64,000 nt of DNA from Aphelocoma coerulescens (Eukaryota > Chordata > Aves > Passeriformes > Corvidae), in contig NC_091022.1 in the NCBI RefSeq assembly GCF_041296385.1, forward strand, positions 23,393,967 to 23,457,966, written 5' to 3'. The notes below the pieces were generated by a model that made no database searches, had not been told where the DNA came from, and saw nothing but the letters and a program-made list of their open reading frames with translations. Within the stretch, counting starts at the first letter, position 1. Every line of letters begins with the position of its first letter. Both the position numbers and the translations under genes were made by a program. Positions 1-22,370 of this stretch are shown here, one piece after another.

Positions 1-141
1 GCTGGGCACCGTGGAGCCCCTCGCTCACTGCCCCCACCCCTCGGGAAGGGTAAAAATGAGAAACTCATGGGTTGAGACTAAGGAGTTTAACAATTAAAAT
101 AAAATAGTATTAAATTAAAAATTGTAAGGAAAATAAAACAG

Positions 142-1165
142 AATCATAGAATGGTCTGGGTTGGACGAGGCCCTAAAGATCATCTCGTTCCCATCCCTGT
201 GCCATGATTAGGCACACCTCCTACTAGACCAGATTGCTCCAAAAGCCCCATCCAACCTGATCTTGAGCGCTTCCAGGGATAGGGCAGGCACAACTTCCCT
301 GGGCAACCTGTTCCAGCACCTCGCCACCCTCACAGTAAAGAATTCCTTTCAAATATTCAGTCTAAATCTCTCCTCTTTTAATTTTTAAACGTTCTCTCTT
401 CCCCTATCACTACATGCCTTTGTAAAAAGTCATTCTCTCTTTTTTATAGGCCCCCTGTAAGTATTGGAAGGCCTCAATAAGATCTCTCCAGAGCCTTTTC
501 CAGGTTTAACAACCCCAGCTGTATCAGCCTATCTTCACAGGAGAGAGGCTCCAGCCCTTTGACTATTTTCATAGCCTCTTCTGGATTTGCTTCAACAGAT
601 CCATGTCTTTCCTGTATTGTGAACCAGAGAGCTGGATTCAGCAGTGAAAGGGCAGAATTGCCTCCCCTGACCTGCTGCCCAGGATGCAGTTGGCTTTCTC
701 ACTGTTGGTTCATGTCCAGGTTTTCACCTATAAGAACCCCCAGTTCCTTCTCAGCAGAGTTGCTCTCAGTGAGTTTTCCAGTCTGTGTTCTCCAGTTCTT
801 CTCATGTCTGGGATTGTCCAGACCCAGAGGCAGCACGGGGCACTTGGACTTGTTGAACTTCATGAGGTTCTTGTGGGTCCACCTTTGCTCAGGTCCCCCT
901 GAATGGCACCCTGTCCATCAGGTGTGTCACCCACACCACTCACCTTGCCAACTGGCTGCGGGTGCACTCAACTCCCACTGTCCGTGTCCTTGATAAAGAT
1001 ACTAAAAGCCCCAGCCCCAAGACACAGCCCTGAGACACCGCGTTTGTCACCTGTGTCCACCTAGACATAATGTCAATGGCCACAGCATCCTGGCCGCGCC
1101 CGTCCAGCCAATTGCTATAATCCACCCTTGAAATCTGGACACAGACCCATCGTGGATGATCCAAT
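142..1165 (-). repeat. CR1 LINE, 3' portion
   Basis: On the plus strand the block opens with the reverse complement of the avian CR1 3' terminus (a repeated CATAGAAT-type motif, then a GG-rich 'ggttgga' stretch) and runs on with the typical reversed CR1 text to about 1165. The element is therefore minus-strand, with its 3' end at about 142 and its 5' end truncated, as is usual for CR1. The upstream part would correspond to the C-terminal end of the reverse-transcriptase frame. It is broken by stops and frameshifts, so the copy is dead. The left boundary is clear. The right boundary is approximate. Confidence 0.85.
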
Positions 1166-1264
1166 TACCAGTTTCCCTACTTCTCACATGACCTACCCAG
1201 TCACAGCTCCCTCAGCTGCCTACAAACAACACACCGACCACCCCTCAGACACTCTTTATTTATT

Positions 1265-1277
1265 TCTATTTTTCAAC
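1265..1277 (-). terminator. snRNA 3' box of the U5 gene
   Basis: About ten bases beyond the mature U5 3' end, the minus strand reads GTTG-AAAAATAGA. This fits the vertebrate snRNA 3' box (GTTTN0-3AAARNNAGA) with one difference in the first block. The 3' box directs Integrator-dependent end formation of Pol II snRNA transcripts. Its presence at the right distance suggests a working gene and not a retrocopied pseudogene. Confidence 0.65.
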
Positions 1278-1286
1278 CACAACAAA

Positions 1287-1404
1287 GATAGCTCCACCGA
1301 AATGGAGCCTCAAAAAATTTCTCGACACTCGTGCCTGTTCCTCTCCACGGAAATCTTTAGTAAAAGGCGAAAGATTTATACGATCTGAAGAGAAACCAGA
1401 GTAT
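1287..1404 (-). ncRNA. RNU5: U5 spliceosomal small nuclear RNA
   Basis: U5 snRNA is the core RNA of the U5 snRNP. Its loop 1 holds the exon ends during both steps of splicing. Read on the minus strand from 1404, the sequence starts ATACTCTGGTTTCTCTTCAG and carries the invariant loop 1 block CGCCTTTTACTAAAG. It then has an Sm site (AATTTTTTGAG, about 1307-1317) and a short terminal hairpin with a CATTTCGGTG loop region. Length is about 117 nt, as expected for U5. There is no poly(A) tail, and both a 3' box and an upstream distal element are present, which argues for a true gene. The segment just before the Sm site is the part known to vary between U5 variants. RPS8 starts about 650 bp away on the other strand. 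From memory, human U5 variant genes also lie in this part of chromosome 1. The exact 3' end is uncertain by a few bases. Confidence 0.93.
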
Positions 1405-1448
1405 ATCACCCCTCCCCCTCGCACATATGGCGTCCCTCAGCTGTCTCT

Positions 1449-1467
1449 CTCTAGGACACGGCGACTT
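1449..1467 (-). promoter_or_regulatory. possible proximal sequence element (PSE) of U5
   Basis: At about -45 to -63 from the U5 start, the minus strand reads AAGTCGCCGTGTCCTAGAG. This is the position where SNAPc binds Pol II snRNA genes. It resembles the loose vertebrate PSE (TCACCnTnAC...AAAG) only partly, so position is the main argument. No TATA box follows, consistent with Pol II and not Pol III. Confidence 0.35.
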
Positions 1468-1598
1468 TGGGGCCTCCCCATCGGGTCTCCCGCCGCCCCG
1501 GCCTGTTCCCGTGGCAGGGACATGGATCCAGCCCGCGCCCGAACGCAGCAGTCCCGGGGAGCAGGGGCGGAAAGCGCGACCGGGGCCGCCCCGCCGAC

Positions 1599-1686
1599 GC
1601 GCGATGCACCCTGGGTAAGGCAATAAATCTGAATACTAATGCAGGATATGCTAATGAACCCAGCGGTGCACATCGAGCATGCAAAT
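1599..1686 (-). promoter_or_regulatory. distal sequence element of U5: ZNF143 (SBS) site plus octamers
   Basis: The minus strand at 1618-1599 reads TACCCAGGGTGCATCGCGC, a good match to the ZNF143/Staf site (TWCCCAnnATGCnnYRCGC). An exact octamer ATGCAAAT lies at 1679-1686 (plus-strand reading) and a near octamer ATGCTAAT at 1648-1655. Relative to the U5 start they sit at about -195 to -280, the usual DSE position of snRNA genes, where Oct-1 and ZNF143 act together. The block lies within the CpG island shared with the RPS8 promoter. Confidence 0.7.
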
Positions 1687-1884
1687 GTTAATGACGCTAT
1701 CACGACACGCAGCCCATGTGCGCGAGGGCTGTTGCGCTCCCTCGGCCCCGCCGCGGGACGCCGAGCCCTGGGCCCTGCCCGGAGGCGTTCGCGCGGTGAC
1801 CCGCGGGACAGGAAGGACGGGCCTGCGCCAGACAGATCCCCGACAATGCCCGCTCCGCTCGCGGCCCGCGGGCAGAGCCGCCCC

Positions 1885-2051
1885 CGCAGGCCGCCGCCAT
1901 TGCCCACCGCCTCCCCTCGGCGCCGCCGCGTTTCCAGGCAACGGCGCGCGCCTCGCGCTGGCGGCGTCGTGACGTCACCGCCTCGCGAGAGCTCGCCCCG
2001 CCAAGCCGCCCCGCGAGCTTCCGCCCCGCCTCTTTGCGCCGGTGCTTCACC
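1885..2051 (+). promoter_or_regulatory. RPS8 promoter: YY1-like site, CRE, 5'TOP start, short 5' UTR
   Basis: The stretch is CpG-rich and lacks a TATA box. It contains a YY1-like GCCGCCATTG near 1890, a full CRE (TGACGTCA) at 1970-1977, and a pyrimidine run CCTCTTT at about 2029-2035 that would give the C-start 5'TOP sequence of ribosomal-protein mRNAs. That leaves a 5' UTR of only about 20 nt before the ATG at 2052. A further YY1 motif (AACATGGCGGC, 2232-2242) lies in intron 1, a common arrangement in ribosomal-protein genes. The start site itself is inferred. Confidence 0.6.
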
Positions 2052-6690
<4,639 letters not shown>

Positions 6691-6713
6691 AAAGCTGTTG
6701 TGCTGAGAGAACG

Positions 6714-6719
6714 AATAAA
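6714..6719 (+). terminator. RPS8 poly(A) signal
   Basis: AATAAA lies 24 bp after the RPS8 stop codon, with a GT-rich stretch following. This gives the very short 3' UTR typical of ribosomal-protein mRNAs. Confidence 0.9.
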
Positions 6720-6759
6720 ACCCAGAGTCTACTACCGTAACAGGTTGTGTGCTCATTTG

Positions 6760-9700
6760 TATGTGCAGTGTGGAGGGGGCTTCTGTAGCTCCACCTGCAT
6801 TGTAAAATGTGAAGGAAGATGGAACTCTAGGAATCCCTGAGCCCTTTAATGTCTTCAGGCAAAACTTGACCCTGCATGTGCTCAACTAAAACATCTCCGT
6901 GGGTTCTAAGTGACTTAAAGGACCAAGTATGTGTGAAAAAGTTGGATAATGTCCAGTACTGGAAACCTATGATCAGGAGGAAAGTGCAAGTGCCCACCCC
7001 CTTTAAGAGTTCTGGGTTCCTGGGAGCTCCTGAGGTCTGTCTGGGCCCCCCTGTCCCTGTGCTGTGTTAGGTCAGCATGTGCTGTGGTTGGGGTGTTGGA
7101 GAGGTCAGTGGGGAAGTGGGCTAAGTCTGGCTGAAAACTTGGCTGTTATCCTTCAGCCTCTGCAGCTGGTAACTCATGCGTCTGCCCTCCACATTACACG
7201 AGCTCCCGTCCCCTGGTTCAAGCCAGCAGCCGCTTTTGGTGTTTCCTGCCTGGTTGTACAATTCCCTGCAGGATCCAGTATCTTTTAACCAAACTAGGTG
7301 GCACTGCTTAGTGACCAGCTGGTCTTTCCCTGACCTCCTTGGTCTCATTCCAGTGCAAGATCAATTCCTTCTAGCAGAAGGGCCAGGCTCACGTCATGGT
7401 CTGTCCCTTTCGAAAGCTGGATACAAACTCCAGCTTTCTGTCCTGTCACTTGTGGTGGAATTGGAAAGCTGTAGTGAACAAAAGCTCTTCTGGATGTTTT
7501 GGGCTGATGGTGATACTATTCCTAGAGGCTTCTGTCCTTAAGGAAAGTAAATCTCTGCAAATAGTTGCCCTTTTTGCAGGTATTGGGGGAAGTCAGGAGC
7601 CCATCTGAGGGCTGGCCCTGTACCATGGGGCAGGCCAGGCTCACACACCTTGTGCCTGTCAGGTGAACACACCGCACACTTCATGCCATTTCTGTATTTT
7701 CACAAAAGCCTCCTTTATCCATTGGATCACTGGTGGAGGTTAGGCTTCCTGCAGCCCCAGCATCACAGTTACTAGCTCTGGAGGAGGTGGCCATGATCAT
7801 GCCCCAAGCAGAGTTGTGGCAAGACCCAAGTCTCATGCTTTAAAAATCCAACTCTCTGCCCCTCAAATAGCTTGGTTTTGGGGAGAGGGTTTTTTTTCCT
7901 GTGATGCTGTGCCGTGTTTGCCAGGTGTAACAGCAGGAGGTGCCCTCGGGAGTGTGGGTTTATCCTGAGTTGCTGGCAGGGAGCTGAGCATGAGTCAATG
8001 CCAGAGCTGCGCACTGGAGATTGGTACCTGTTCTGATGGCCCTGGCAGCAGGTTGTGACATGGGTGTGCACTGGCACTGCCTGACAGATCGGCTCTGTGC
8101 TCATGGGCACTGAGCAGAGCTGTGCCCAGCTGCGTGCCACTGCAGTTCAGGAGTCCCTGGCAGTGGGACCTGGGCTGGGTGAGATGTTTGCACAAGCACA
8201 TTCCTTCTCCATGGTGATCCAGCGTACACTTTCCCTGCTCTCCAGCAACGCCTGCTTTCCAGAGAGGTGGGGTGGAGGCAATAAGGGCACTTGGCAGGGA
8301 TGTGTCATGGCTGCTTCCTCTGAGTGTGTTTCTTCTCTCCCCTTGTCCTCCACAGAGTGCAAACAGCATTCAGGGTGTTTATGGGGAACTTTGTACAGAT
8401 GGAGAAACTCAGGCTTACGGAGCAAATGCCAGCTTTGTGTCAGAGCAGGGTTATAAACCTGTCCCCTGATGAGCAGGATTATGGCTCATCAATGCACGCT
8501 GCTTACAAAGTTACTGCTCTGAGAAACGCAGCTGCCAAGGGCAACCACCCCCGGGAACGAAAGTGGCACCTGGAGCTGCGCTGGAGGTGTGGCATGGGAA
8601 CAGGACAGGGGCAGCTGGCCAGGGCTGTGTGGCACTTCACTCCCAAGGTGGCTCAGGCTGTGGGATGCACAGCCCTATGGATGGCGCAGGGAGTGGGCAA
8701 ACCTGCTGTGCACTGAGGCAGGAAGTGATGGGCAGGGGCTGGGGCTAAGCACAGCTTTAGCCTGGTTAGACTTAGGAAGTGCAAAAGCCTGGGCTAAGGA
8801 CCTTACCCACTTCTGATAGGTGCAGAGTCTGAATTTTAAGAGCTGCTTTCATAGGATGACCAGCCGGCAGCATAACCCAGGTGGAGTCACTTGTTTTGTG
8901 TCCTGCTCCTTGCTGTTGAGTGGCTCTCTCAGCTCCACACAGTATTAACTTTGGGGTATTTTCACAGGACATGATCCAAGCCAGGAAATGACCTTGTGGT
9001 TACACTTTAATAGGTCCAGTAGTGACCTGGAAGGCAGTGGGGGAGAAGCAGGGATGGCTTGTTGAGGGAATTCGGGAGCTTTAAAGGAAGGGGGACTTGC
9101 AGGAAAGGGAACTTTTTAACTAATATACTTAAAGAAAACACATGTCTGAGTGTGCTGGGGCTGTCATAGGCAAAGAAGAGGGAACACCGGGTTTGGTCAC
9201 GCCTCCCTGCCACCTGTCACAGATGGAGATTTGGGAGGGGGCTGCAGGTACCAGAGCAGGGGCTGGACAAGATCCAGTGGGGTGATTTGGGTCACTCCCC
9301 TTTGCAGCTGTGGCATCTGAGTTTAAGCTTCATGAGAAGGAACAGAAAGGACAGGACATTACATCATTCCCAGCAGCCCTGGGAATGGGACCCCGGGGTA
9401 TGTGATCAGAGGGGACACCCAGGAAAGGGCTGAAGGTATTTCTAGAGCACAGGTGAAAAATGCAGCTGTTGTTTTACCCTACTCAAAATCTGCAGCCATG
9501 GGCTGGGCTGTAGCCCCTGAAGACAGCTGCTAACCCTGCCTGTCCTGTCTTTGCCCTGTGGCAGTTTCTGGTCCTTCTGTGTCCCTGTGGGGATTTGGGG
9601 CATGATTGGCATGAGCCAGGGTACACTGAAATACTCTGGCTGTAGTACTTGGCAGAGGGTGGTGGAGGGATATTAAAGGCTGGGATACTTTCCCAGGGCC

Positions 9701-10470
9701 CAGGAGGGAGCAGGGAAGGAAAAATTCCAGCTGGATATAAACCAGTGGGAAACATTCATGAGTGACAGGAGACATGAAGGGAGATCAACCCATCCTCATC
9801 CCCAACCCAGGTGGGGCTGGGACTGAGCAGTGCTAGGACTGAGCAGTCCCACCATGGCTGCTGGAAGCCACACTGCACTCTGCAGGAAACACCACTTCCT
9901 TTGCCGGCCGGAGCACCGCGTCCTGCCCTGCCCAGCTCCCTCCCTTCCTGCCTGGGCACCAGGCCCAGGACAGCTCCAGAGCAGACAGGGTGGCCAATGC
10001 AGCTTCCAGCCTGGAGAATGTCCCCCTGGGCAGGGGGAGCAGGACTTAAGGGTCCCCCCCCCATTCCCACAGAAGGGCTGGAGCACCATGGGTGAGACTT
10101 GCTGGGGGTGCCTGTGTTGGGCAGTGATTTACAGCACTCCCAGCCTTTTCCCTGCTCCCAGGAGCCCCACTAATTCTTGTTTTGTTCAGGAACTGCAGCA
10201 TTTACAGCAGGCTGACACCTTCCCCACCCGAGTTGTAAATCCTGGTCCAAGGCAAAGGCTCTGCTGACCTTTAGCCAGTGCCCAGCTCTGCTCTGCCAGG
10301 GTGACAAAGTGACTCCAGGGATGCTGGGCAAGACCTGCACTGGGCCATCACCCCGGGCATGGGAAGATTGATGGGGTAGGAGTGAAGTCCACCATTCCTG
10401 CACTTCCCACATCCCACTGGTTGGCTCCCCACCACCTCAAACCGCACAGACAAAGGAATAGAGTCGCACT
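6760..10470. other. intergenic, no gene recognised
   Basis: I see no coding exon, RNA gene or clear repeat between RPS8 and the LRR gene. In mammals BEST4 lies next to RPS8. No bestrophin-like reading frame was recognised here on either strand. Open frames in this stretch are short, overlap in several frames and show no domain. Confidence 0.6.
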
Positions 10471-10486
10471 GCCAGAAGTAAAATGA

Positions 10487-10492
10487 TTTATT
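10487..10492 (-). terminator. poly(A) signal of the LRR membrane protein gene
   Basis: The minus strand reads AATAAA here. It would end a 3' UTR of about 700 nt after the stop codon at 11181-11183. Confidence 0.65.
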
Positions 10493-11180
10493 TCTTACTG
10501 AGAGCTGGATCCTACAGGGCTAGCTGCAAGGAGCCCTTCTGATGCCACCCTGCATGTGTATGCACTTCACACACCCACTCACACAAGTGTGCATGCACAC
10601 TCCGTGAAGCAGCTCATGTGCATTGACTGTTTCAAGTCCCTGTGCCGCAGTGGGGTGTGGGGTGGGCAGCAGGCAGAGCCACCACAGGCTTCCCCTGACA
10701 AGCCCAGGGCACCTCATCCAAATACGACACCCCCTGCAGACCACACAGGCAGTGCCAGCCCTGTTTCATGTCTCCAGACCCTGTTCTCTGCAGGTTGGAG
10801 AGCAGCAGGTCTGTGCCAGATACCAGCTGGCTCCAGCAAGAGAGGAAGCTCTGGTCAGTGGGTCTGGTGCACACAACATCGTCACTTGATCCCCAAAACC
10901 ACCTTCCCTCCATGTCCTTCCTCAGGCACCACCAGCCTGTGGCAGGGTCCCCAGAGTCTGAAGCATCCTTGCACCCCTGCCCAGCTGCAGCACATGGCAA
11001 GCGAGGGGTTCACATGGGAGCACAGGGGAAGGGATGGGTATCTGGGGGTGCAGCTTTGCAAACAGCCACTGTAAGCCACGGCAGAACAACTCATGCCTCT
11101 CCTGCACTGGCAGCTTTCACTCCTGCCCAGCCCCTGCCATCCTGCTGGTGCATCCCAGACGCGGAGTCCAGGTCCTCGCA

Positions 11181-12688
11181 TCAGTGCAGGTCAATGGTCT
11201 CATACTCCAGGTTGTCTGAGTCTTCCAGCTCGATTCCAGGCACCAGGTTGTAATAGCTGGTTGACTGACTCATGTAGATCTTCTCCCGGTCAGCAGAGTC
11301 CTTCAGGACTTCACTCACGCTGACAGTGTCCACCTCTGGCTCACTGCCCAGCTCCTCTGCCCTTGGTGCTGGGGTGCCCAGCTGCCCTTCATGGGATGGC
11401 ACCTGGGAACTGCTGGGGGATCCCACCTGTATCTCCACCTCCTCATAGAGGTCTCTGCTACTCTCCAGTGGATCCACGAAGGGCTGGAGCACGACCTGTT
11501 TCCCCAGGAGCACTTTCTTCTCAGTCCTGGAGGGAGCGGCAGGCAGCTCATAGGGGATGTAGTGGTGGGGCTCTGCAGACACTGGAACACTGCTCCTCTC
11601 TGCCATGGCCCGGTGGCTCTGGGACCTGCTCTGCAGGCTGTAGTTCGTCTTTTTCTTCCGCCGGCAGAAGCACCAAGTGATGATGGTGAGGATGAGGAGA
11701 GGGGGCAGGCAGATGAAGAGAGCGGTGAGGCTGTGTGAGCGACACAGCTCATCCCGGGGTATGCTCTGGAGGCCCACACCGTGGTAGTGCTCTGGTGTGT
11801 GGCAGATAACCTCAGCAGCCTGGCTGGACCAACCCTCCAGGTTGGTGAGCAAAGCACAGCTGCAGTCCCAGCTGTTGTTGGAGAGCTGAAGCTGGAGCAG
11901 AGATGGCTTCAGGAGGCTGGCAGGAAGGAAGGTGAGGGCATTGAAGCCCAGGTAGACCTCCTGGACCTGGGAAGATGCTTTCAGGAAGGACTTGGGTAGC
12001 TCCTGGAGCTGGTTGCTGTCCAGATAAAGAACCCTCAAATTAGGGGCATCTTCCAGAAAGCTTCCAGGGAGACTTTCCAGCAGGTTGTGACTTAAATGTA
12101 AGACTTCCAAGGCAGGAGGGACTCCCTGTGCATTGCTGATGGCTGTGATGCTGCAGTGTGAGAGGTAGAGCTCCCGCAGCCCCTGCACCCCCATCAGTGC
12201 ACCCCAGTCCAGGTGGGTGATGTTGGAGCTGGTGAAGTTGAGGCAGCAGCTCTCAGGGAGCGGAGCCTCCCGGAAAGCCTGGTAGTCCATGGGCTCTGGG
12301 CAGTTGCAGATTGGCGGTGCTGGGTCGAGGGCAAGGCCGGCAGCGAGCAGGAGGCTGCCCCAGAGGGACACGGTGCCCAGCCCAGCGCCTGCGGGGAGAG
12401 CAGAGGGAACGGTGACTCCCTGTGCGACCTGCCCTCCCCTTCCCTTTCTCCAGCCTTCCCGGCGGGGGAAAGTGAACCCCACTTTTCCTCCCCACCACGA
12501 AAGGACCCGGTGGCCGCAGGTCCTCCCGGAGCCGTCCCCCAGTGCCACCGTGCCCCGCCAGCCCGGGGCGGCCTCTCCCGCGACGTCCCGCTGCTCCGGC
12601 CGGGTGCTCGCGGGCAACGAGCGACCCCCGGAGCTACGGCCGTGCCCCCGGTGCCCTGCCCGGCCTCACCTGCCGCCGCTCGCCCCAT
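11181..12688 (-). CDS. type I leucine-rich-repeat membrane protein with tyrosine-rich tail (LRRC25-like?)
   Basis: There are two coding exons: 12688-12670 (MGRAAA and one base) and 12388-11181. They are joined by a GT/AG intron and give 408 aa. Residues 1-28 form a good signal peptide (hydrophobic core SLWGSLLLAAGLAL). A cysteine-rich LRR N-cap (C34, C36, C54, C55) follows, then about four to five LRRs (residues 76-175, e.g. LRELYLSHCSI and LRVLYLDSNQL). Next come an LRR C-cap (WDCSC at 180-184, C202, C222), one membrane segment (about 228-247) and a basic stop-transfer RRKKK. The 155-residue cytoplasmic tail has tyrosines at 256, 283, 286, 321, 378, 385, 386 and 402. SYYNLV and LEYETI fit the ITIM pattern, and together they resemble a widely spaced ITAM. 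The layout recalls LRRC25, but identity is too weak to name it. Exon 1 lies in a CpG island. A function in leukocyte-type signalling is inference. Confidence 0.85.
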
Positions 12689-12729
12689 CCTCCGGGGCCG
12701 CTCCGCGTCCCGCCGCGTTCCCACCGGGC

Positions 12730-15700
12730 GCGGCCGCCGGCTCCGCCTCGCCGCGGGGCGGCCCCGCCGCATCCCGCCCTGGCCCCGCCGCCGTCCGCCC
12801 CGGCCCGGCCCGGCCCATGGTCGCCCTTCAGCCCCCCGTGCCCAGTCCCCTTGCAGGGGTCCCGCCAGCCATGGACCCTCCCGCCACACTGTGCAGCGGC
12901 ACCCCCAAATTACGCTTGACCCAGCTCCCCTTCAGCCAATCAATTTGGTGTCCCCCCTTATTCTGCCCCTCCTCCATAAGCCAGAGCACCCATCCTTTCA
13001 TCATCCTTCCCCTCTCCATTCCCCAGAAACAATGTCCCTTCCCAACTTCTCCCTCTCCACCCCCTCTGCCCCACCAGAAGCCATGTGTCCCTCCAGCCCC
13101 CTCCGTACTCCATCATCAGCCCCCCCCAAGCTCCTGGAGAGGGGCTGGGCTGGGCTCTGCTGAGTTTGTCTCTCTCCTGGGATGGGGAGAGGGCACGGTT
13201 GGGTGCAACTGCCAGGTCCACTGGGGAAAGGATGCAGAGTGGATATTTCAGCTGGATGGGGACCAAAAAAGGGCCAGCATCGCACTCCGCCACTGGACCC
13301 CTTATGAATTCCTTCCATCCCACATAAGTCCCAGGCCGGTAAGGAGGAACAGAGTCAGACATGAGCACTACATCCCACAGAAACGCAGTGCTGGAGAGGG
13401 GAGGTCTGTTTCCACACCCTGAAAGTGCATGTGTGCTCACTGCAGGGTGAATTGGGTAAACTGAGGCATGTGGCGTTGTACCAACAGCTCTTTGCTTTGG
13501 TACTGGTGGAGGTGGGTAAGATGGGACTTAGGCTGACCATGTGCAGTGCTGTGGTGCCTTGTGGAACCTGTCCATTCCTGGGGTGCCTTGGCCTCTGCTG
13601 TTGCTGGTTCTTCTTCCCCAGCTCACCCAAAGGACCAACCACCCTCTCCATCCTCCTCCTTGGTGGCTGCAACCCCATGCCTTGCAGAGCTGTGCTGAGG
13701 GATGGGAAAACCCCACTCCTGGAGGGGTCAGGACTGTCACCCCAATCTTGGGGAGCTTGTCTGCACCCCAATGCTTCGTTGGTGTTGCTCTTGCAGTCCA
13801 GGCATTGCATGCAGGGCACACAGCAGTGCCATGTAGCTGCCCTGGGAAGGCAGCCCTGATGCAGATGTGAGCTGGCATCTGGGTTCAGCTCCACTGCTCC
13901 TGATGTTGCTGAGCATCACTGAATGCTGCGAGGGTGGGGGGACCAGGCCAGGGCTGACTATCACGGAGGACAGAGATCCCACAGCCTCGCTGGGCTCTTG
14001 TGGTATTTTACCACATGCACAGGGGAAAAAGGTTTCCTAATATCTAGATGGAATTTCCCTTGATGCAGCTTGCATTGGGTGCCTGTCCTGATTTAGCTGT
14101 ACACCTCCCCAAAGAGCCTGGCTCCCTTTTCCTGTAACTCCACCTAAATAGCTGCAGGCAGTCAGGAGTTCACTCCAGAGCCTCCCCTTCCCCAGGCCCA
14201 ACAGGCTGGTGATCTTAAACCACAGTTCCTCCCACTGCCCCAGATCAGTGATGGGAAAACCTGTGACTGAGATGCTCTGCATCACAGGGGACCCCAGCTG
14301 CAGGTGGCAGCGGGCTGCTCCCAGGCTGCATCCCTCTTGGAGAGGAGGTGCCTCAGCCGCGGCAGGACAAGGGCTGTGGGGTCCATCCATGCCCCTTGCC
14401 CGAGACCTCACCCAGAGGCAGTGGGGAGCAGGAGCAGAGATGGCAGCTCCCAGTCCCCACAGGTCCCCCCTGTGCCTCTGCGGGGGATCCCGGGACAGCC
14501 CCTGTCTGTCACATCATCCCCAGACAGGTCCCCCGGGGCCTCCCTGCACTCCTGGGTGCCTCCACCCACACATTGCCTGCTGACGCTGACTCAGCTCCGG
14601 CAGCCCCGAGATGGGGGTTTTCCATCGGAAAACCTGTGATGCCACCAGTGTCCCAGGGAGCCCCGGGGCCGTGATGGAAACAGGCAGCATCCCCCAAGGG
14701 CAGCAGCATCCCAGCCTGCTTCTGGGCCATGGTTGCTGATGGGCAGTGGATTTGTGTGTGCTTCCCCTACAAAAGCTGGAAACCCAAGAGAAAAACCAGA
14801 CAGATCTGTATCATTTCCTTTTTCTCTTCAGGCGGGTTTTCTCCGTTTTTCTGCAGAAAAAAATAGGGAGTTAGTTCATCTCCAGTACCCTGGGGTGAAA
14901 GGGGGTGTGCTGGGAAGAACGGGACTGTTTGCCAGAGGTGCTCATGCAAAACCTTCAGCGTATTCAGGAGCACAGTGAGCATCAGTGGCGAGAGCCCTGA
15001 GGTGCAGTGGGGGGAAACTGAGGCACAGAGAAAGGGATGGTCACACAGCCATGCTGTGTGTGGTGGGAGCAAGGGAAGGGCACCGGGATCTGCTCTTGAG
15101 GGGCTCTTGCAACAGTGCTGCTTCAGACTCGTGGGAGCTGTGGGTTTGCAGCCACCTCTGCCAGCTCCCACGCCCGCGGGGAGGGAGAGATGCCAAGCAT
15201 CCTTCCATGACCCGTTTCGGGTGGCAGCGAGGCGTGTTCTCGTCACGGCCATTAGAGAGCAGCACCGCTATGGCGCCTTGCCCGGCCACCACTGCACACC
15301 CAGCACAGCCTGGCCACCCCGCAGCACCAGAGCTCCCAGGATGGGGTGCCCAGGCACCGAGGGGCAAGGATGGTGAATCCTATCACCCCTTCATCTCCTG
15401 CTGTTCCCTGTGTGCCCAGCGCCCCAGCTGGGGTGGGCTGTGACCCTCTTTGCCTGGGCCCTGGCACAGAGTGAAAGGCTCTTGGGGAGTGTCTGCCTAC
15501 ATCTTTGTCACAAGGGAGGGCAGGTCAAGGCCCACAGGGGCTTTGAAATCCCTCTTTGGGCCACAGCCTTTCCATGGGAGGGAGGTTGACACACACTGGT
15601 AACAGCTGTGAGGGGATACACGCTGTGAGCAGGTGTTGTGCGTGTGTATTTACAGATGCGCATGGGGAGGGGGCTCTGTGTGTCCTGGGAGGCAGGGGAG

Positions 15701-15930
15701 GGAGCTCTGCATGTTTGTGGGATCTCAGTGTGACCGTAGGGGAACCCTGAGTCAAGGGGAGGTTGTCGGTGTCTGTAGGAGGGGGGTGCATCTATTGGGG
15801 GGGACCCTGTACTGGGGGGCTGTCACTGTGTGTGCATGGGAGGGCCCCTGTGCGGTGGAGGCAGCGAGACCCTGGCTGGGCTTCACCCCCGGTGTCACAG
15901 CCGGCAGCGGGGCACCACGGCATTCCTGGA
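12730..15930. other. intergenic between the LRR gene and PLK3, no gene recognised
   Basis: The first few hundred bases finish the CpG island of the LRR gene promoter. Beyond that I see C-rich unique sequence with no convincing exon, RNA gene or repeat. The open frames here have low-complexity Pro/Ser/Arg composition and run in several frames at once, as expected from GC-rich noncoding DNA. Confidence 0.55.
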
Positions 15931-15939
15931 ACCCCTTCC

Positions 15940-16128
15940 CCGTGCTGCGGCCCCTTTAAGGGCGGCGGGGGCCGCCCGGGGGCGGGGCTCCGAGGGTGAC
16001 GTCATCGGCCCCCTGATAAAGGCGGCGGGATTCCCGGGGCGGCAGCGGCGGCGCGCGCCAGCGGGGCCACGTGCGCGGGGCGCGGCGGAGCCCCGGCCCG
16101 GGATCCTCCTCATCCTCCCGCGCCCGCC
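15940..16128 (+). promoter_or_regulatory. PLK3 promoter and 5' UTR (CpG island with CRE)
   Basis: This is a CpG-dense stretch with a full CRE (TGACGTCA) at 15997-16004. A TATA-like GATAAA follows at about 16015, roughly 115 bp before the ATG. A near-SRE core CCTTTAAGG (about 15953-15961) has only five A/T bases between CC and GG, so it is not a proper CArG box. A CRE fits the known immediate-early behaviour of PLK3. The start site is not determined. Confidence 0.5.

Positions 16129-22370
<6,242 letters not shown>

Noticed and set aside
12194..12889. Unspliced frame reading through the LRR gene intron 1 (with the same MGRAAA start)
   Set aside because: Reading through the GT at 12669 destroys the signal peptide and LRR frame. 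Splicing 12670 to 12388 restores both.
12289..13422. 377-aa plus-strand open frame antisense to the LRR gene exon 2/CpG island
   Set aside because: Pro/Ser/Arg-rich with no domain. The opposite strand holds a convincing signal-peptide LRR protein with matching splice sites.
15950..15965. Possible SRE (CArG box) in the PLK3 promoter
   Set aside because: Only five A/T bases lie between CC and GG (CCTTTAAGG), one short of the CC(A/T)6GG consensus.
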